From NCBI GenBank assembly GCA_038045445.1, contig JBBSYC010000008.1, forward strand, positions 1 through 64,000: a DNA stretch of 64,000 nucleotides, written 5' to 3'. A model generated the notes under the pieces. That model was given only the letters and a program-made list of their open reading frames with translations, had not been told where the DNA came from and made no database searches. Below, piece after piece: positions 35,271-47,100 of this stretch. The stretch comes from SICU01 sp038045445. GTDB taxonomy: Archaea > Nanobdellota > Nanobdellia > Pacearchaeales > GW2011-AR1. Made by a program: the position numbers and the translations under genes. Positions within the stretch are counted from its first letter, which is position 1; every line of letters begins with the position of its first letter.

Positions 35271-35731
35271 TTCGTAAAAAAAATAAATTTTCGTGGCCTC
35301 GTAAACTTTACGATAAGGCAAGAATTTCTGAAGAAAATAAACTTGTCGAAGAGTATGGTCTGAAAAATAAAAGAGAGATTTGGAAAGCAGAAGCAAAGAT
35401 AAAGTACTATCGCAATAGAGCTAAGTTTCTTATTAATTCTTCAGGAGAAGATCAGAACAGATTCTTTGAGAAACTGAAAGCAATGGGTTTGTTAGTTAAT
35501 AATATTGCAGATGTTCTTGCTTTAAATAAAGAGGATTTGCTTAAAAGAAGATTATCTACGGTGGTATGGAAAAAAGGGCTTGCAAACACTGCAAAACAAG
35601 CAAGACAGTTCATAGTTCACAAAAAAATATTTGTTGGAGAAAATGCTGTAAACACTCCAAGTTATATTGTCTCTGTCGACTCAGAGAACAACATTACCTT
35701 AAGAAATAAAAATTCGGAGGCTAAAAAATGA
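35267..35731 (+). CDS. rps4: Ribosomal protein S4
   Basis: 154 residues. SWPRKLYDKARISEENKLVEEYGLKNKREIWKAEA is the archaeal S4 start, followed by an S4 RNA-binding domain (RRLSTVVWKKGLANTAKQARQFIVHKKIFV). It is a primary 16S binder. The stop overlaps rps11. Confidence 0.94.
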   Translation: MIRKKNKFSWPRKLYDKARISEENKLVEEYGLKNKREIWKAEAKIKYYRNRAKFLINSSGEDQNRFFEKLKAMGLLVNNIADVLALNKEDLLKRRLSTVVWKKGLANTAKQARQFIVHKKIFVGENAVNTPSYIVSVDSENNITLRNKNSEAKK

Positions 35732-36192
35732 CTGAAGAAAATAAAGTTGTTGAAGAAGCAGTAGCTGAAGAACAATCGGTTGAAAATTCTCGTGAAAATG
35801 AAAAGGGAGAGAAGTCAGAAGTTGTTCCTGGAATTGCTTATGTTTTTGGGTCATATAATAATACAATTGTTCATATAACTGATTTGTCTGGAAGCACCAT
35901 AACTAGAATAAGTGGTGGAATGATTACAAAACATAGCAGACTTAAAGCAAATCCTACTACAGCCATGTTCGTTGCTAAAAGGGCGGCAGAGTTTGCTCGT
36001 GATGCTGGAATAAATGCCTTATATATAAGAACTCGTGGAAAAACTAATTCTCCTGGAATAGGGCCTGGTGCTCATGCCGCAGTCAAGACCTTAAGCAAAG
36101 AAGGTTTCAAGATACTTGGGGTTTTGGACACTCACCGAGTTCCTAGAGGCGGACCTAAAAAGAAAGGAGGCAAGAGAGGAAGAAGGGTTTAA
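35728..36192 (+). CDS. rps11: Ribosomal protein S11
   Basis: 154 residues with an acidic N-terminal extension of about 30. The core is PGIAYVFGSYNNTIVHITDLSG and ends in the conserved PRGGPKKKGGKRGRRV type tail, which lies on the platform near mRNA and the E site. 25 nt separate it from rpoD. Confidence 0.95.
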   Translation: MTEENKVVEEAVAEEQSVENSRENEKGEKSEVVPGIAYVFGSYNNTIVHITDLSGSTITRISGGMITKHSRLKANPTTAMFVAKRAAEFARDAGINALYIRTRGKTNSPGIGPGAHAAVKTLSKEGFKILGVLDTHRVPRGGPKKKGGKRGRRV

Positions 36193-36217
36193 AAGTCCTT
36201 CTTCTGAATAAAGCAAT

Positions 36218-36916
36218 ATGGAAATAATAATTAAAACTCCAGAGAGACTAATTGTTAGAACTGCGATAAACTATTCTTTGTTGAATGCAATCAGAAGAAG
36301 TGTTGAAGAGATTCCAACTTTAGCAATTGATGAGGTTGAGATATTTAGAAATGGTTCTGCACTTTATGATGAAGTTCTCGCTCATAGAATAGGTCTTGTC
36401 CCTATAAAAAATGATAATAAAATTTCTAGTAAAACTACTAGTACTGCATCGTTGAAGAAAGTTGGACCAGGAACTGTTTATTCCGGAGACTTTAAAGGAG
36501 ATTTGAATGTTGTTTATGACTCGATTCCTTTAACAATATTAGAAAAAGACCAAGAATTAGAGTTAATTGCTACAGCTTCTGTAGGAACCGGTCTGAATCA
36601 TACAAAGCACGTTCCAGGGTTGATATATTACAGAAACTTATTTGAAGTAAAATCGGGAAATGTAAAAATAGATTCAATAATTCAGGAATCTTCTGGAGCA
36701 ATAAAACCGGAGAAAAAAGGAAATAAGTGGATCTGCGATCTTAGCGACTTGCAGTCAAATGAGATTAAAAGACTCGACAATGATTCTATCTCTGATAGTT
36801 CCGAATTTCTTCTTTTTGTAGAATCTTTTGGAATCCTTGAAGCTGATAAAATATTGGCGAAAGCAGTAGAAGTCTTACAAAGCAATGTTGAAGCTTTTGA
36901 AGAATATTTAAAGTAA
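36218..36916 (+). CDS. rpoD: RNA polymerase subunit D (Rpb3 homologue)
   Basis: 232 residues. It starts with a dimerisation strand and NAIRRSVEEIPTLAIDEVEI, and has LAHRIGLVPI and HVPGLIYYRN, hallmarks of archaeal RpoD. No ferredoxin-like cysteine cluster is present in the insert domain, so this is the form without an Fe-S cluster. It assembles with RpoL and RpoN. Confidence 0.94.
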   Translation: MEIIIKTPERLIVRTAINYSLLNAIRRSVEEIPTLAIDEVEIFRNGSALYDEVLAHRIGLVPIKNDNKISSKTTSTASLKKVGPGTVYSGDFKGDLNVVYDSIPLTILEKDQELELIATASVGTGLNHTKHVPGLIYYRNLFEVKSGNVKIDSIIQESSGAIKPEKKGNKWICDLSDLQSNEIKRLDNDSISDSSEFLLFVESFGILEADKILAKAVEVLQSNVEAFEEYLK

Positions 36917-36917
36917 A

Positions 36918-37286
36918 ATGATAAGCAATACATCTCTAGCAAAAAGAACAAAGAAAAAAATGGATCCTTATTTAGTGGATACTATTTTTGCTGCGAAACG
37001 GGCTAAAGGGTGGGCAAAACTAGCGCAAGTGATATCTGGTTCCAGGAGAAAATATTCTAATGTTAACTTGGGTAGAATAGAAAAAGATTCATCTGATGAA
37101 AAAACAGTGATAGTTCCTGGAAAGGTTCTTGGAAGTGGTAATCTTTCAAATGGAAAAAGAATTTGTGCAATCTACTTTTCAATGTCTGCTATAAATAAAA
37201 TAAAAAAAAGTAAAGGAGAAGCTGTAAATCTTATAGATGAAATCAAAAAAAATCCTTCTGCAGAGGGGGTTAGAATAATAAGATGA
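36918..37286 (+). CDS. rpl18e: Ribosomal protein L18e
   Basis: 122 residues. KGWAKLAQVISGSRRKYSNVNLGRI and VLGSGNLSNGKRICAIYFS are L18e/L15-fold segments. Near-usual length. One base after rpoD, and its stop overlaps rpl13. Confidence 0.93.
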   Translation: MISNTSLAKRTKKKMDPYLVDTIFAAKRAKGWAKLAQVISGSRRKYSNVNLGRIEKDSSDEKTVIVPGKVLGSGNLSNGKRICAIYFSMSAINKIKKSKGEAVNLIDEIKKNPSAEGVRIIR

Positions 37287-37687
37287 ATAAATTGGTTATT
37301 GATGGCACAAATTCAATTTTGGGTCGCCTTGCGAGTCGTGTTGCTAAACAAGCACTGCTTGGAAAAGAAGTTTTTGTAGTTAACTGTGAAAAATCAGTTA
37401 TTTCTGGAAACAGAAAAGTTATTTTTGAAAAGTATAGGTCCATTAGATCTAAGGGTGGTTCTTCTCAGAAAGGTCCTTTATTTCCCACTAAACCTGCTGC
37501 GATAGTCAAAAGAACAATTAGGGGAATGTTATCCCATAAGCAAGATAGAGGCGCTTCTGCTCTTAAGAGAATCAAATGTTATGAAGGATTGCCAAAAGAA
37601 TTTACAGAATCTAAATTAGAAGATGCACCTCAGTCTAAGGGTCTTGTAACAGTTACATTGAAAGAAGTTAGCGAGGAATTAAGATGA
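37283..37687 (+). CDS. rpl13: Ribosomal protein L13
   Basis: 134 residues. LVIDGTNSILGRLASRVAKQALLGKEV is the L13 start, and GMLSHKQDRGASALKRIKCYEGLP the core. The stop overlaps rps9 (ATGA), which fits the normal L13-S9 pair. Confidence 0.94.
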   Translation: MNKLVIDGTNSILGRLASRVAKQALLGKEVFVVNCEKSVISGNRKVIFEKYRSIRSKGGSSQKGPLFPTKPAAIVKRTIRGMLSHKQDRGASALKRIKCYEGLPKEFTESKLEDAPQSKGLVTVTLKEVSEELR

Positions 37688-38088
37688 GTATTAAGATAAT
37701 GACTGCTGGAAAAAGAAAAACTTCTGTGGCAAAAATAAAGGTTCAAGATGGAGATGGGAAAGTCTTTTACAATGGCCTCTCTATTGAAAATTTAAAACTT
37801 TTTCATAAACTTGCTCTTATGGAACCTCTGAGAATATATGAAAACTTATTTGCTAAGATGCCTTACGATATTTATATAAAATCTATTGGTGGGGGAAAGG
37901 AATCTCAGATTCAGGCAGCAAGACTTGCAATAGCAAGAGCTCTTGTAGGACTGACTAAAAAATCAGAACTCAAGGAAGCTTACTTAGCTTATGATAGACA
38001 TATGCTCGTCGCAGATGTTAGAAGAAAGGAACAACGTAAACCTGGAGACTCTAAGGCAAGAGCAAAGAGACAGAAATCTTATCGTTGA
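37684..38088 (+). CDS. rps9: Ribosomal protein S9
   Basis: 134 residues. TAGKRKTSVAKIKVQDGDG and IYIKSIGGGKESQIQAARLAIARAL are conserved, and the tail ends KARAKRQKSYR, which reaches the decoding region. It is the last gene of the operon; rpoN, its frequent follower, is not here. 43 nt separate it from the convergent giant gene. Confidence 0.95.
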   Translation: MSIKIMTAGKRKTSVAKIKVQDGDGKVFYNGLSIENLKLFHKLALMEPLRIYENLFAKMPYDIYIKSIGGGKESQIQAARLAIARALVGLTKKSELKEAYLAYDRHMLVADVRRKEQRKPGDSKARAKRQKSYR

Positions 38089-38131
38089 TTTTTAGAATTA
38101 CGAAGATTTATAGAGTATCTCTAAAAATTGA

Positions 38132-41100
38132 CTAAATCAATTCAGCATAGAAATATACTGCTTTCATATCTGCGGAGTTATATTCTCTCAATCTAGCAGG
38201 CACTCGAATTTCATAATCATATATTCCATAGGCTCCTTGAGTGTCTTTCTTTATTGAAGCCATAAATACTACATCTTCTTCATCGTCTTGGCTAAACTGC
38301 CCATCTGCGACATCGTCTGATGTATCCCATAATATTCCGGTTCTGAATGCGGTGTTGTTCGTAGAATTGGATATAGGAATATTTGAAATCAGGCGATTAA
38401 ATATATAGGAATCAATAGTCTCTGGAGCTTCTGTTCCATTACTAAATATTCCAGTTACTGAATCTCCGAATGAAGACATTCCTAAAATAGAATCTAAATC
38501 TGTAAAATCATTCGTCGTAGTTCCGCCTAAAGCGCTTCTACCTAAAGACTGGAGGGAATTCCAAAACACAACAGACTCTTTATCTGTGGCAAAGATTGAG
38601 CCGTTTTGATAATTACTGGCGTTCCAAAATAGAATACTTTGGTTCCTTTGTCCACTAAGAGAAAACACACTTTGCTCCCCTATTTCTCCGTATACAAACT
38701 GCCAACCACTTACACTAGCAGAATTGTTTGCTAAATTATTGGTTTCATTCCATTCTTCAATAGTGCCATTGGAAGATATTGGTGGGTCTATCTGTATGTA
38801 AATTTGATTTGTCCCTAAAGGTACTGACCAATTGATACTAAATAGCATATCTGATAAACCTAAAATGTCATAGGCAGTATAATTTGAACCAAGTTGTATT
38901 CCTCCGTTGCCTGGCTCTCCTTGAAAGAAACTGACAGTTACATTAGGAACACTAACATTGACTAAATTGTGAATTGTTGCATTTACTAAAACAGTATCAT
39001 TTTCTGCAGGATTGCTCATATTAAATTGAATGTCGCTAAAGTTAATCATGAAGTCTGCTAGAGTAACATTAAATGAAAATTTATTGGACCAATTTCTGTT
39101 GCCTGAATTATCCACACAAGAAACGTTCCAGGTATGTAATCCCAGAGCAAATTTGTTGACAGACTGGATGGTTGCAGTTCCATTTGGAGAGCTTATAGAA
39201 CTGACATTTAACAAATTATCCGTATATAAGTTGCACGTTAAATCTGTATCTATATTGTCTATTGCAGTAAAGTTAAAGTTTACTAATTTCAGAGTATTGC
39301 TCCCATTTGTAGGAAGATTTAGATTAATTTGTGGAAAAGTTATATCCACTGTAAAATTAGTTAAGTTTGAAGTGCCTTGATTGAAATCTGGAAATACATC
39401 AAAACAACTTACATTCCAAGAGTGTTTGCCTTCAGAAACTCCATTTACTGCAAATGAGTTGTTTGCATTTGCAGTTATTGTGCCCGAACTTGAATTTATT
39501 ACCCCGTCTAATAATAGTGAACAATTGAATATCCCAATGGTATCCTGTGGAAGATATACAAAGGTAACATTTGATGAATTAAGATATTCTTCATTTAATG
39601 GGTTGAGATTTGTTACTATAGGGGGAGCTTCTACTGTGAATGTGCGAGTCTCACTGTAATTCAAATTCGAGGAATCATCTCTGCAATTGACATTCCATGT
39701 ATATACTCCGTCCGACTTAATCAAACTTCGAAAAACGCTTGTGCCATTTTGTGAATCAATATTTCCTATAGAGACTACATCATCAATGCTAATATTACAA
39801 CTAAGATTAGAGTCTATTAAATCATATGCAGTATAATTAAAGGTAATATTATTTGATACCATTAGAGTATTATTTTGAGGGAAATTTAATTCAATCCAAG
39901 GCTTTTTTGTATCTATTGTCAAAACAAAAGATGGCGTTTCTGTACCAACTAAATTAGTCAAATCAGTTACATTAATTGTCCAATTGTAAAAACCATCTGG
40001 AAGAGAGACAGTGATATTATTTTCCGCATCATTGATAATTACGGTTGTATTTGTCTGATTAATATTCCCATTTAATATAAGTGTTGCGTTTGCAATGTTG
40101 TTGTTATCATCTAAAACATTATAGAGGAAAGCCATATTTGAAGTATTTGAAAAGGTGTTATTTAAAGGACCTACTAACCCTACGCTTGGTGCCTGTTCTA
40201 TTGTGAAATTTCTAGTTAAACTGGTAAATTTGTTATTTGCATCGTCGTAACATGTGACATTCCAATACTTCAAGCCACCACTTGCAAAGGTTATTGAGCG
40301 ATTAACTATTATTCCACTTGAGGCTAAAGAGGTATTGACTACTAAATTATTTACTGTGATATTACATAACAAAAGAGGGTCTATGTTGTCTGTTGCATTG
40401 AAACTCAGATTTAGGTTTGATGTGAAGAATTGGGCTCCGTCATTCGGATAGATTAATTCAACGTTCAGACCGTTAGTATCTACTGTGAATGCTCTTGTTT
40501 GGGAGACGTTTGTGAGTTCGTAAGTATCATTGCAAATAACATTCCATGTGTGAAATCCAGAATTGACTCCACTCATGCTGAAATTACTTTGTAGACTATT
40601 GCTTGGAGAAGAATGTGTCTGATTGTAAAATCCGTCTATATACAATTCGCAAAGACTTAGATTTGTGTTATCTGAAGGAGTATAACTCAAATTGAATGAT
40701 GTCGTGTTAAAGAACGAGTTATTCTCTGTGTTGAGAGCTATACGCGGATATTCTGTGATATTAACAAGTCTAGTTTCACTGTAATTTGAGCGACCAGAAT
40801 CATCTGCACAAGAAACATTCCAGTAAAATCCTCCATCGATAAGATTTGTAATTTGACGATTTGTAATGCTTCCATTGACTGCTACAAAATTCAAATCGCT
40901 TCTTTCTCCTACAAAAAGGCTACAGACTAAATTAGGTGCTACATTGTCTATTGCAGTGAAATTAAAATTAACTGTTGAAGAATTGAATAGGGTATTATTA
41001 CTTGGAAGATTTAAAGTTATATTTGGGGCATTAAGGTCTATGATAAATACTCTTGAAGAGTGATTTGTTGAATTTAGACCTCCTGTGTCTGTGGCATTGA

Positions 41101-44100
41101 TATTCCATAAATATAATCCCTCTCCTAAATTTGTCAATGAGAAATTATTGTATTGTCCATTCAAAACGGACGTTTGATTTGTTTGGTTTACTGCATTATT
41201 TAATATAAATCTTGTTTGTAAAAGGCCATTGTTGTCCGTGACATTATACACTAAAGTGATGTTACCTGTAGTGCTATAAGTTGCATTTGGAGTAATTAAA
41301 TCTACAACTGGTGATATGTCTAAGACTGTGAATGTGTTAGTGATACTATTATTTCGATTACCTGCTTCATCTATACAAGAGACATTCCAATAGTGGGTTC
41401 CAACAGCTATATTTGAAACAGAAAGATTAATAAGAGTTGCGTTTGCAGAATTAACATTTAAATGTTCAATAGTTGAATCAATAGTTAAATTACAAATAAG
41501 GGTTTGGTCTATATTATCAAACGCAGTGTAATTGAATTCAACCCTACTAATTTGAAATGAACTATCATTTGCTGGAGCAGATAGATTTATACTTGGAAAA
41601 ATTGTGTCTACATAAAATGTACGAATTGTGGTGTTTGTTCCCTCAAGATTGGTACTATCTGAAGAGTTAACTGTCCAAGAATATGTTCCACTTGCTAAAT
41701 TGACTAAAGAAAAATTGTTTAATACTCCGAGTGAAATGGCACTTGCATTTGTAGAATTTCTTGCACCGTTAAGAATTAATGTTGAATTAACTACATTAGA
41801 ATTAATGTCTGTGATATTATAAAATAAAGTCACATTTTGAGAATTATACCATGTTGCGTTTGCAGGAGAAGATAATGAAATTACTGGAGCAACATCGCTC
41901 TGGCCGACAGTTACTTGTCTTGTAGTTGTTCCATTTTTAGAGTCATAAGTTGATACTGCAATACACCTGATATTATTTACTGAATTTATGTTTCCTTGTA
42001 TTGAAAAATTATTGTTTAGCAAAGTTGTTGAAATATTTCCTAAACTATGAGGATTAGTCTCTCCTGTAGACAAGATAATATTTCCACTTGACTCTATATT
42101 TGTCCAAGTTTCAGTAGAACTGTTTCTCTGTAGATAAACTTGTGTGTTTCTACATGTACCAATTGTGCATGTAACTTGGCATGTTACGTTTAACTGCTGT
42201 CCCGTAGAGATACTTGTATCTACTGTTGGTTGCACGAGGTCTACATTCAAGAAACCTTCTGTCGTGACATTAATATCTAAAAATGAAGAAGTCGGAAAAT
42301 CCCACGCGTGAATTATTGAACGAAGCTGTGTTGCGTGAGTATTATAAGCATTAATTAAATAAGTTATTCTGTCTGAAGGTTTAAGACGAATATCTGAAGA
42401 AATACACGTGGTATTCTGTCCTGTTGAGGTGCCAGCTGAAACAGTTCCCCCAGAACTATCGTCTCCATTCTGACAAAGAAGAGTGCTTCCAGAACTATTT
42501 TCTACATATACTTTCCATGTTAAAACAATATTTGCACTGGATAATGAAAAACTGCTTGAGAAATCTATGACGCTACCTGCTGGAATAATTGCACCATTTG
42601 AACCCATTACTTGAGTTGAAGCATTCAATATATTCTTGACAGTTTGTGCAGTTATATTGAATCCAAGAGTATTTTGTGTAGCATCTTGAGAATTGTTCAT
42701 CCAAATTACGGATGTTTGATTTTGAATTCCATTGCTTGTATAAGTTTCATAAAATCTTCTTCCGAAACTCCAAGGAACTACATTTGATATGATTGTACGA
42801 TTTGAAGTTATGTTTGAATTTGAATATTGGTCTGTGCAAGAAACTGCCCATAAATATGTGCCATTTGACAAGTAGTAGTTGAATGTTTGATTTATTCCTT
42901 TAGATATGGTTGAAACTGTTTGAACAGGCACTCCATCTAAGTAAATAGAACAGTTTGCAATATTTGAAACGTCAGTCACATTATAAACGAAATAAAAGTC
43001 AAATGGATTTGAAATTGTTGTTCCATCTGAAGGAGAGACAAGAGAAACAAATGGATTTATAGTATCAACTGTGGATGTAGTAAATGAATGGGGTCCTGTC
43101 GTATTGCATCTGCCGTCGCGACAAGAAGTTGCATTAAAATAATAAGTTGTCTGACCTGAAAGTCCTGTTAAATTAAATCCTTGAACTGTTTTAGGGAAAT
43201 TATATCCTTGACTTCCCGAAGTCATGGCAAGAGTTGTGCCATATTTAATACTTGAATTTGCTTCAACATTGGTGCTCCAATTTACAAATGCTGAAGTAAT
43301 TGTTAGGTCTGAAACATTTACATTTGATATCTCTGGAACATAGGTTGGACAGATGCCACCCCATATTGTACTGTTTGGATAATATGCACTCCAAGTTGCG
43401 TGAGTTGTAGTATTCACAAAAGATACTATGTATGCGTCTTCACATAGTTGAATCTGCGTAGTAAACTCTTCTGAAGCAACGTCTGTATATTGTTGAGAGT
43501 TAGATTGCACGGTAACTATTGAAGACAAAACAGTTCCATTGTTTAGATAGGATTGTGAATAAATTCCTGTATCTGTTGTTGGGTCATACCAGCTAACTAC
43601 AAAATCATCTTGAGTTATTGCTGAAACTCTTATATCTTCTCCGCCTGTGGCATCTGTATCTATACTTGTTGTTGAAACTCTTGTTGTGCCATTTGGATAA
43701 TAAACTGCAAATCTTTTAGCCCCATCATTTACATCCACCCATGAGACTACAAGTGAACTTTCATTCATCACTGCAAGAGAAACTGAACGGGAGTTTCCCG
43801 CATTACTGTCTACAGTAACTGCTGATGAAATTGCGGTTCCAGTGTAACTATAAAGAACGTAATAAACGTCGCTAATACCTCCTCCACCCCCACTATCATC
43901 AAAATATAAAACTCCGAAGGCAGTTGAATTGATTGCAGACACTTCAACTGCTTGAGAAGCTTCTCCTACATCTTGGTCTATATCAAAAATAGACGTAATT
44001 GTTGAGCCACTTGAAGAATAAACCGCTGCGGAGATATCATTACTTGTATCATCAAACCATGACGCAACAAATGCTGTGGAATTTAAAGGAGAAATAGAAA

Positions 44101-47100
44101 CTGCTAAAGAAGCTGTTGCGTCTGTGTCTAAATCTACTATTGAAGATGCTTGTGTTCCATTTGAATAAAATATCTGAAAACTCGTGTCTGAATCTCCTGA
44201 ATCATACCATGAAACTATGAATCTGTCTGAATTGAGAGCTGTGACTGAAACTGAATGCCCTGCGGTGTTTGCTGTGCATGCTCCAGCTGTTGTATCTATG
44301 TCAGTAACTTGTGTCAATAAATAACCCGTTGTATTAAAGACCCCAAAACTAATGTCATCTTCAGTATCGTCGCACCATGCAACTATAATTTTATTGAAAT
44401 CTAAAGGGGCGTTAGAAATAGAGGTCACTGAATTATTTGAATATGTATGTGGAGACAGAAAAGTTGTACTTAACAAGAGTCCGTCTGTTTTAGTTGAATC
44501 TAAAAGACTAGTTACATTTAACGAAGCAAAATAAGTTCCCTCTGTAACTGCAGATATATTCAACTCGAAAAAGATAGTACTTCCATTGTTTACATTAAGA
44601 AAACTTGATTGATTGATATATGTATATGAGGCTCCTGAAACATTTGTGACGCTTAAAGTATAATTGCTTGAGACTGTTCCATTGTTTGTAAAATTAATTA
44701 AGTATCTTATATTAGTTTCTGTTGTCCAAATTTGAGGAGATATTGGTTCACCGAAGACTGGGGTTGGGTCTCCTATTCCTGTGCTAAAACTATATCCTCC
44801 GCTTGAATTACATCTCCAGTCTATACAAGAAGTAACATTAAAATAATAAGTCTGTCCAGGACTTAAACCTGTTAGATTAAATCTGTGAGTTGACTGTGTG
44901 AAACTACTGCCCAAGATACTTCCTAAAGATGGTGTAGTCCCGTAGCTGATTGTTGAATTAGCATCAAAATCTGTGCTCCAATTTACAAATGCTGAAAAGG
45001 CAGTAATGGTTGAAACATTTACATTGGAGATAACTGGAAAATTTGTTGAGCAAACACCGTTCCAGATTGTGCCGTTTGGATAATATGCTTGCCAAAAGTT
45101 TTGAGCTGTTGTGTTTGCTACTGCTACGACAAAAACATTATCGCACAACTGAAGACCTGTTGCGTATTCTTCGGATGCGATATCTTGATATTGTAATGCG
45201 GCTGATTGGATGGTTATTTCAGAAGACTGCGAGGAAGTATTAAAATAAAATGTTTTGGCAAAAATCCCCGTATCTGTACTTGAATCATACCAATTAAATC
45301 CAAACTTTGATTGTGAAACTGTAGAAATTTGCAATGAACGACCACTTCCTCCTGTGTCTGAATCTACGTCTATTACCCCACTAATTGGTGTAGCATTCCA
45401 TAAATGTATTCTGAAAGATGCGTCATTTGCACCTCCTCCTGCATCAAACCAACCAAATGCAATTGTGCTTGAATTGAATGCTGAAACAGATACTACCCGA
45501 GATTCACCTGCTCCCCCATCAACATCAAATACTGAAGCGAGAGAAGTTCCGCTTATAGAATGAGGTTGCAAACTTGCGTCATTATCTGTATCATCAAACC
45601 AGGAGAACATAAATGCTGTGGAATTTAGTGCGGAAACACTAACACTATTTGAAGCTGGTCCAGCTGTTGTATCTACATCTGTGGCAGAAGTTATTGTTGA
45701 GCCACTTGATGAATAAACTCCAAATGTTGTATCTTCATCTGTTGCATCATACCATCCAAGAACAAATGCTGTTGAGTTAAGCGCTGAAGTTGAAACTGCT
45801 GCGGATAAACCTACATCTGTATCTGCATCAATAGGAGAAGTTAGATTAGATAGACTTAAATTATATGCTTGAAAAGTTATATCTCCATCAACAGAATCAT
45901 ACCAAGCTATTACAAAACTATTAGTATCCAAAGCTGAAACGCTAACTGAATTGCCTACCGAATTTGCTGTGCATGCACCTGCGCTTGAATCTATTGTGCG
46001 TTTAATTCCACTTCCATTTGAATTATAAAATGCTACATTGATATCATCGTCTGTATCATCGCACCAACCTAAAATAAAATTTGTATAATTAACTGGAGTA
46101 AGACTTATAGATGTAACACTTGATGATGAAAAATATGGACTTGAAAGAGTGGTGATTTCTGGAAGAGTGGTTGTTGTAAAGATTGTATTACCTAAAAGAT
46201 AGCTTAAATCTAAATTTACCCATGGAGTATAAAGACGTGAAGGGTTACTTAAATCTGGGCGTGGATGCGCTAAATCGTCTTGAGTTGTACTAATTTGCAC
46301 TTCACTGCCCCATGAAGTCATGTTATCTGAAGAAGCAACATAATATACATCGCTTGATGTTGCTGTGCCTCCCGGGGCGCGAGTGTATGTAGCATATACT
46401 GTTATATTATTTGTGCCTATGGACACCTTAGAGCCTCTTCCTGCAGAGCCTATATTTGTATAAACATCTGTTGTTATAGCCCATGAGACTCCGTTATAGA
46501 AATATGACTGAATATCTGCTCCTGCATTCCCAGGGTCATTGTTTCCGACTACATAAATTAAACTTGTGTTTGGGTCAACTGTTGCTCCCCATGAAGCTTC
46601 AATATTATTTGTGGTGCTTCCTGTAAAAGAAGTATCTATATTAACTCCTGCAATCCATCCATCTGTTGTTTCGTTATAACGTCTGGAAATAAGGTTTGTC
46701 GCACTAACATCCATGTGAATTGCAAAAATATCTCCTCCCGCTACGGGGATGAGTGCAAACTCGTCATTAAAATCGTTATTGAATGCTGAAGCGCTTGTTG
46801 TAGCCCATGTGCTACCATTATTTACAGATTTCCAAATTTCTTCATTTCCGCTATTGTCATCTGCGCCGGAAATAAAAAGATTTCCTAAGCTACTACGAGT
46901 AATTGATGGGTTTTGTGCCTGTTCTCTAAGCCTTCCTATGTCTCCGGTTACATCAACTTCTGTAGATAATGTATCTCCAGTTGTATTAAGATATTTGTAG
47001 TAAAATGCATCTCCACCCGTTTCACCGAAAACTATGTTTATCAAGTTGCCATTGTATTCGGGAGTCCAAAGGTCATACCATAATGCAAATGTGTAAGCAT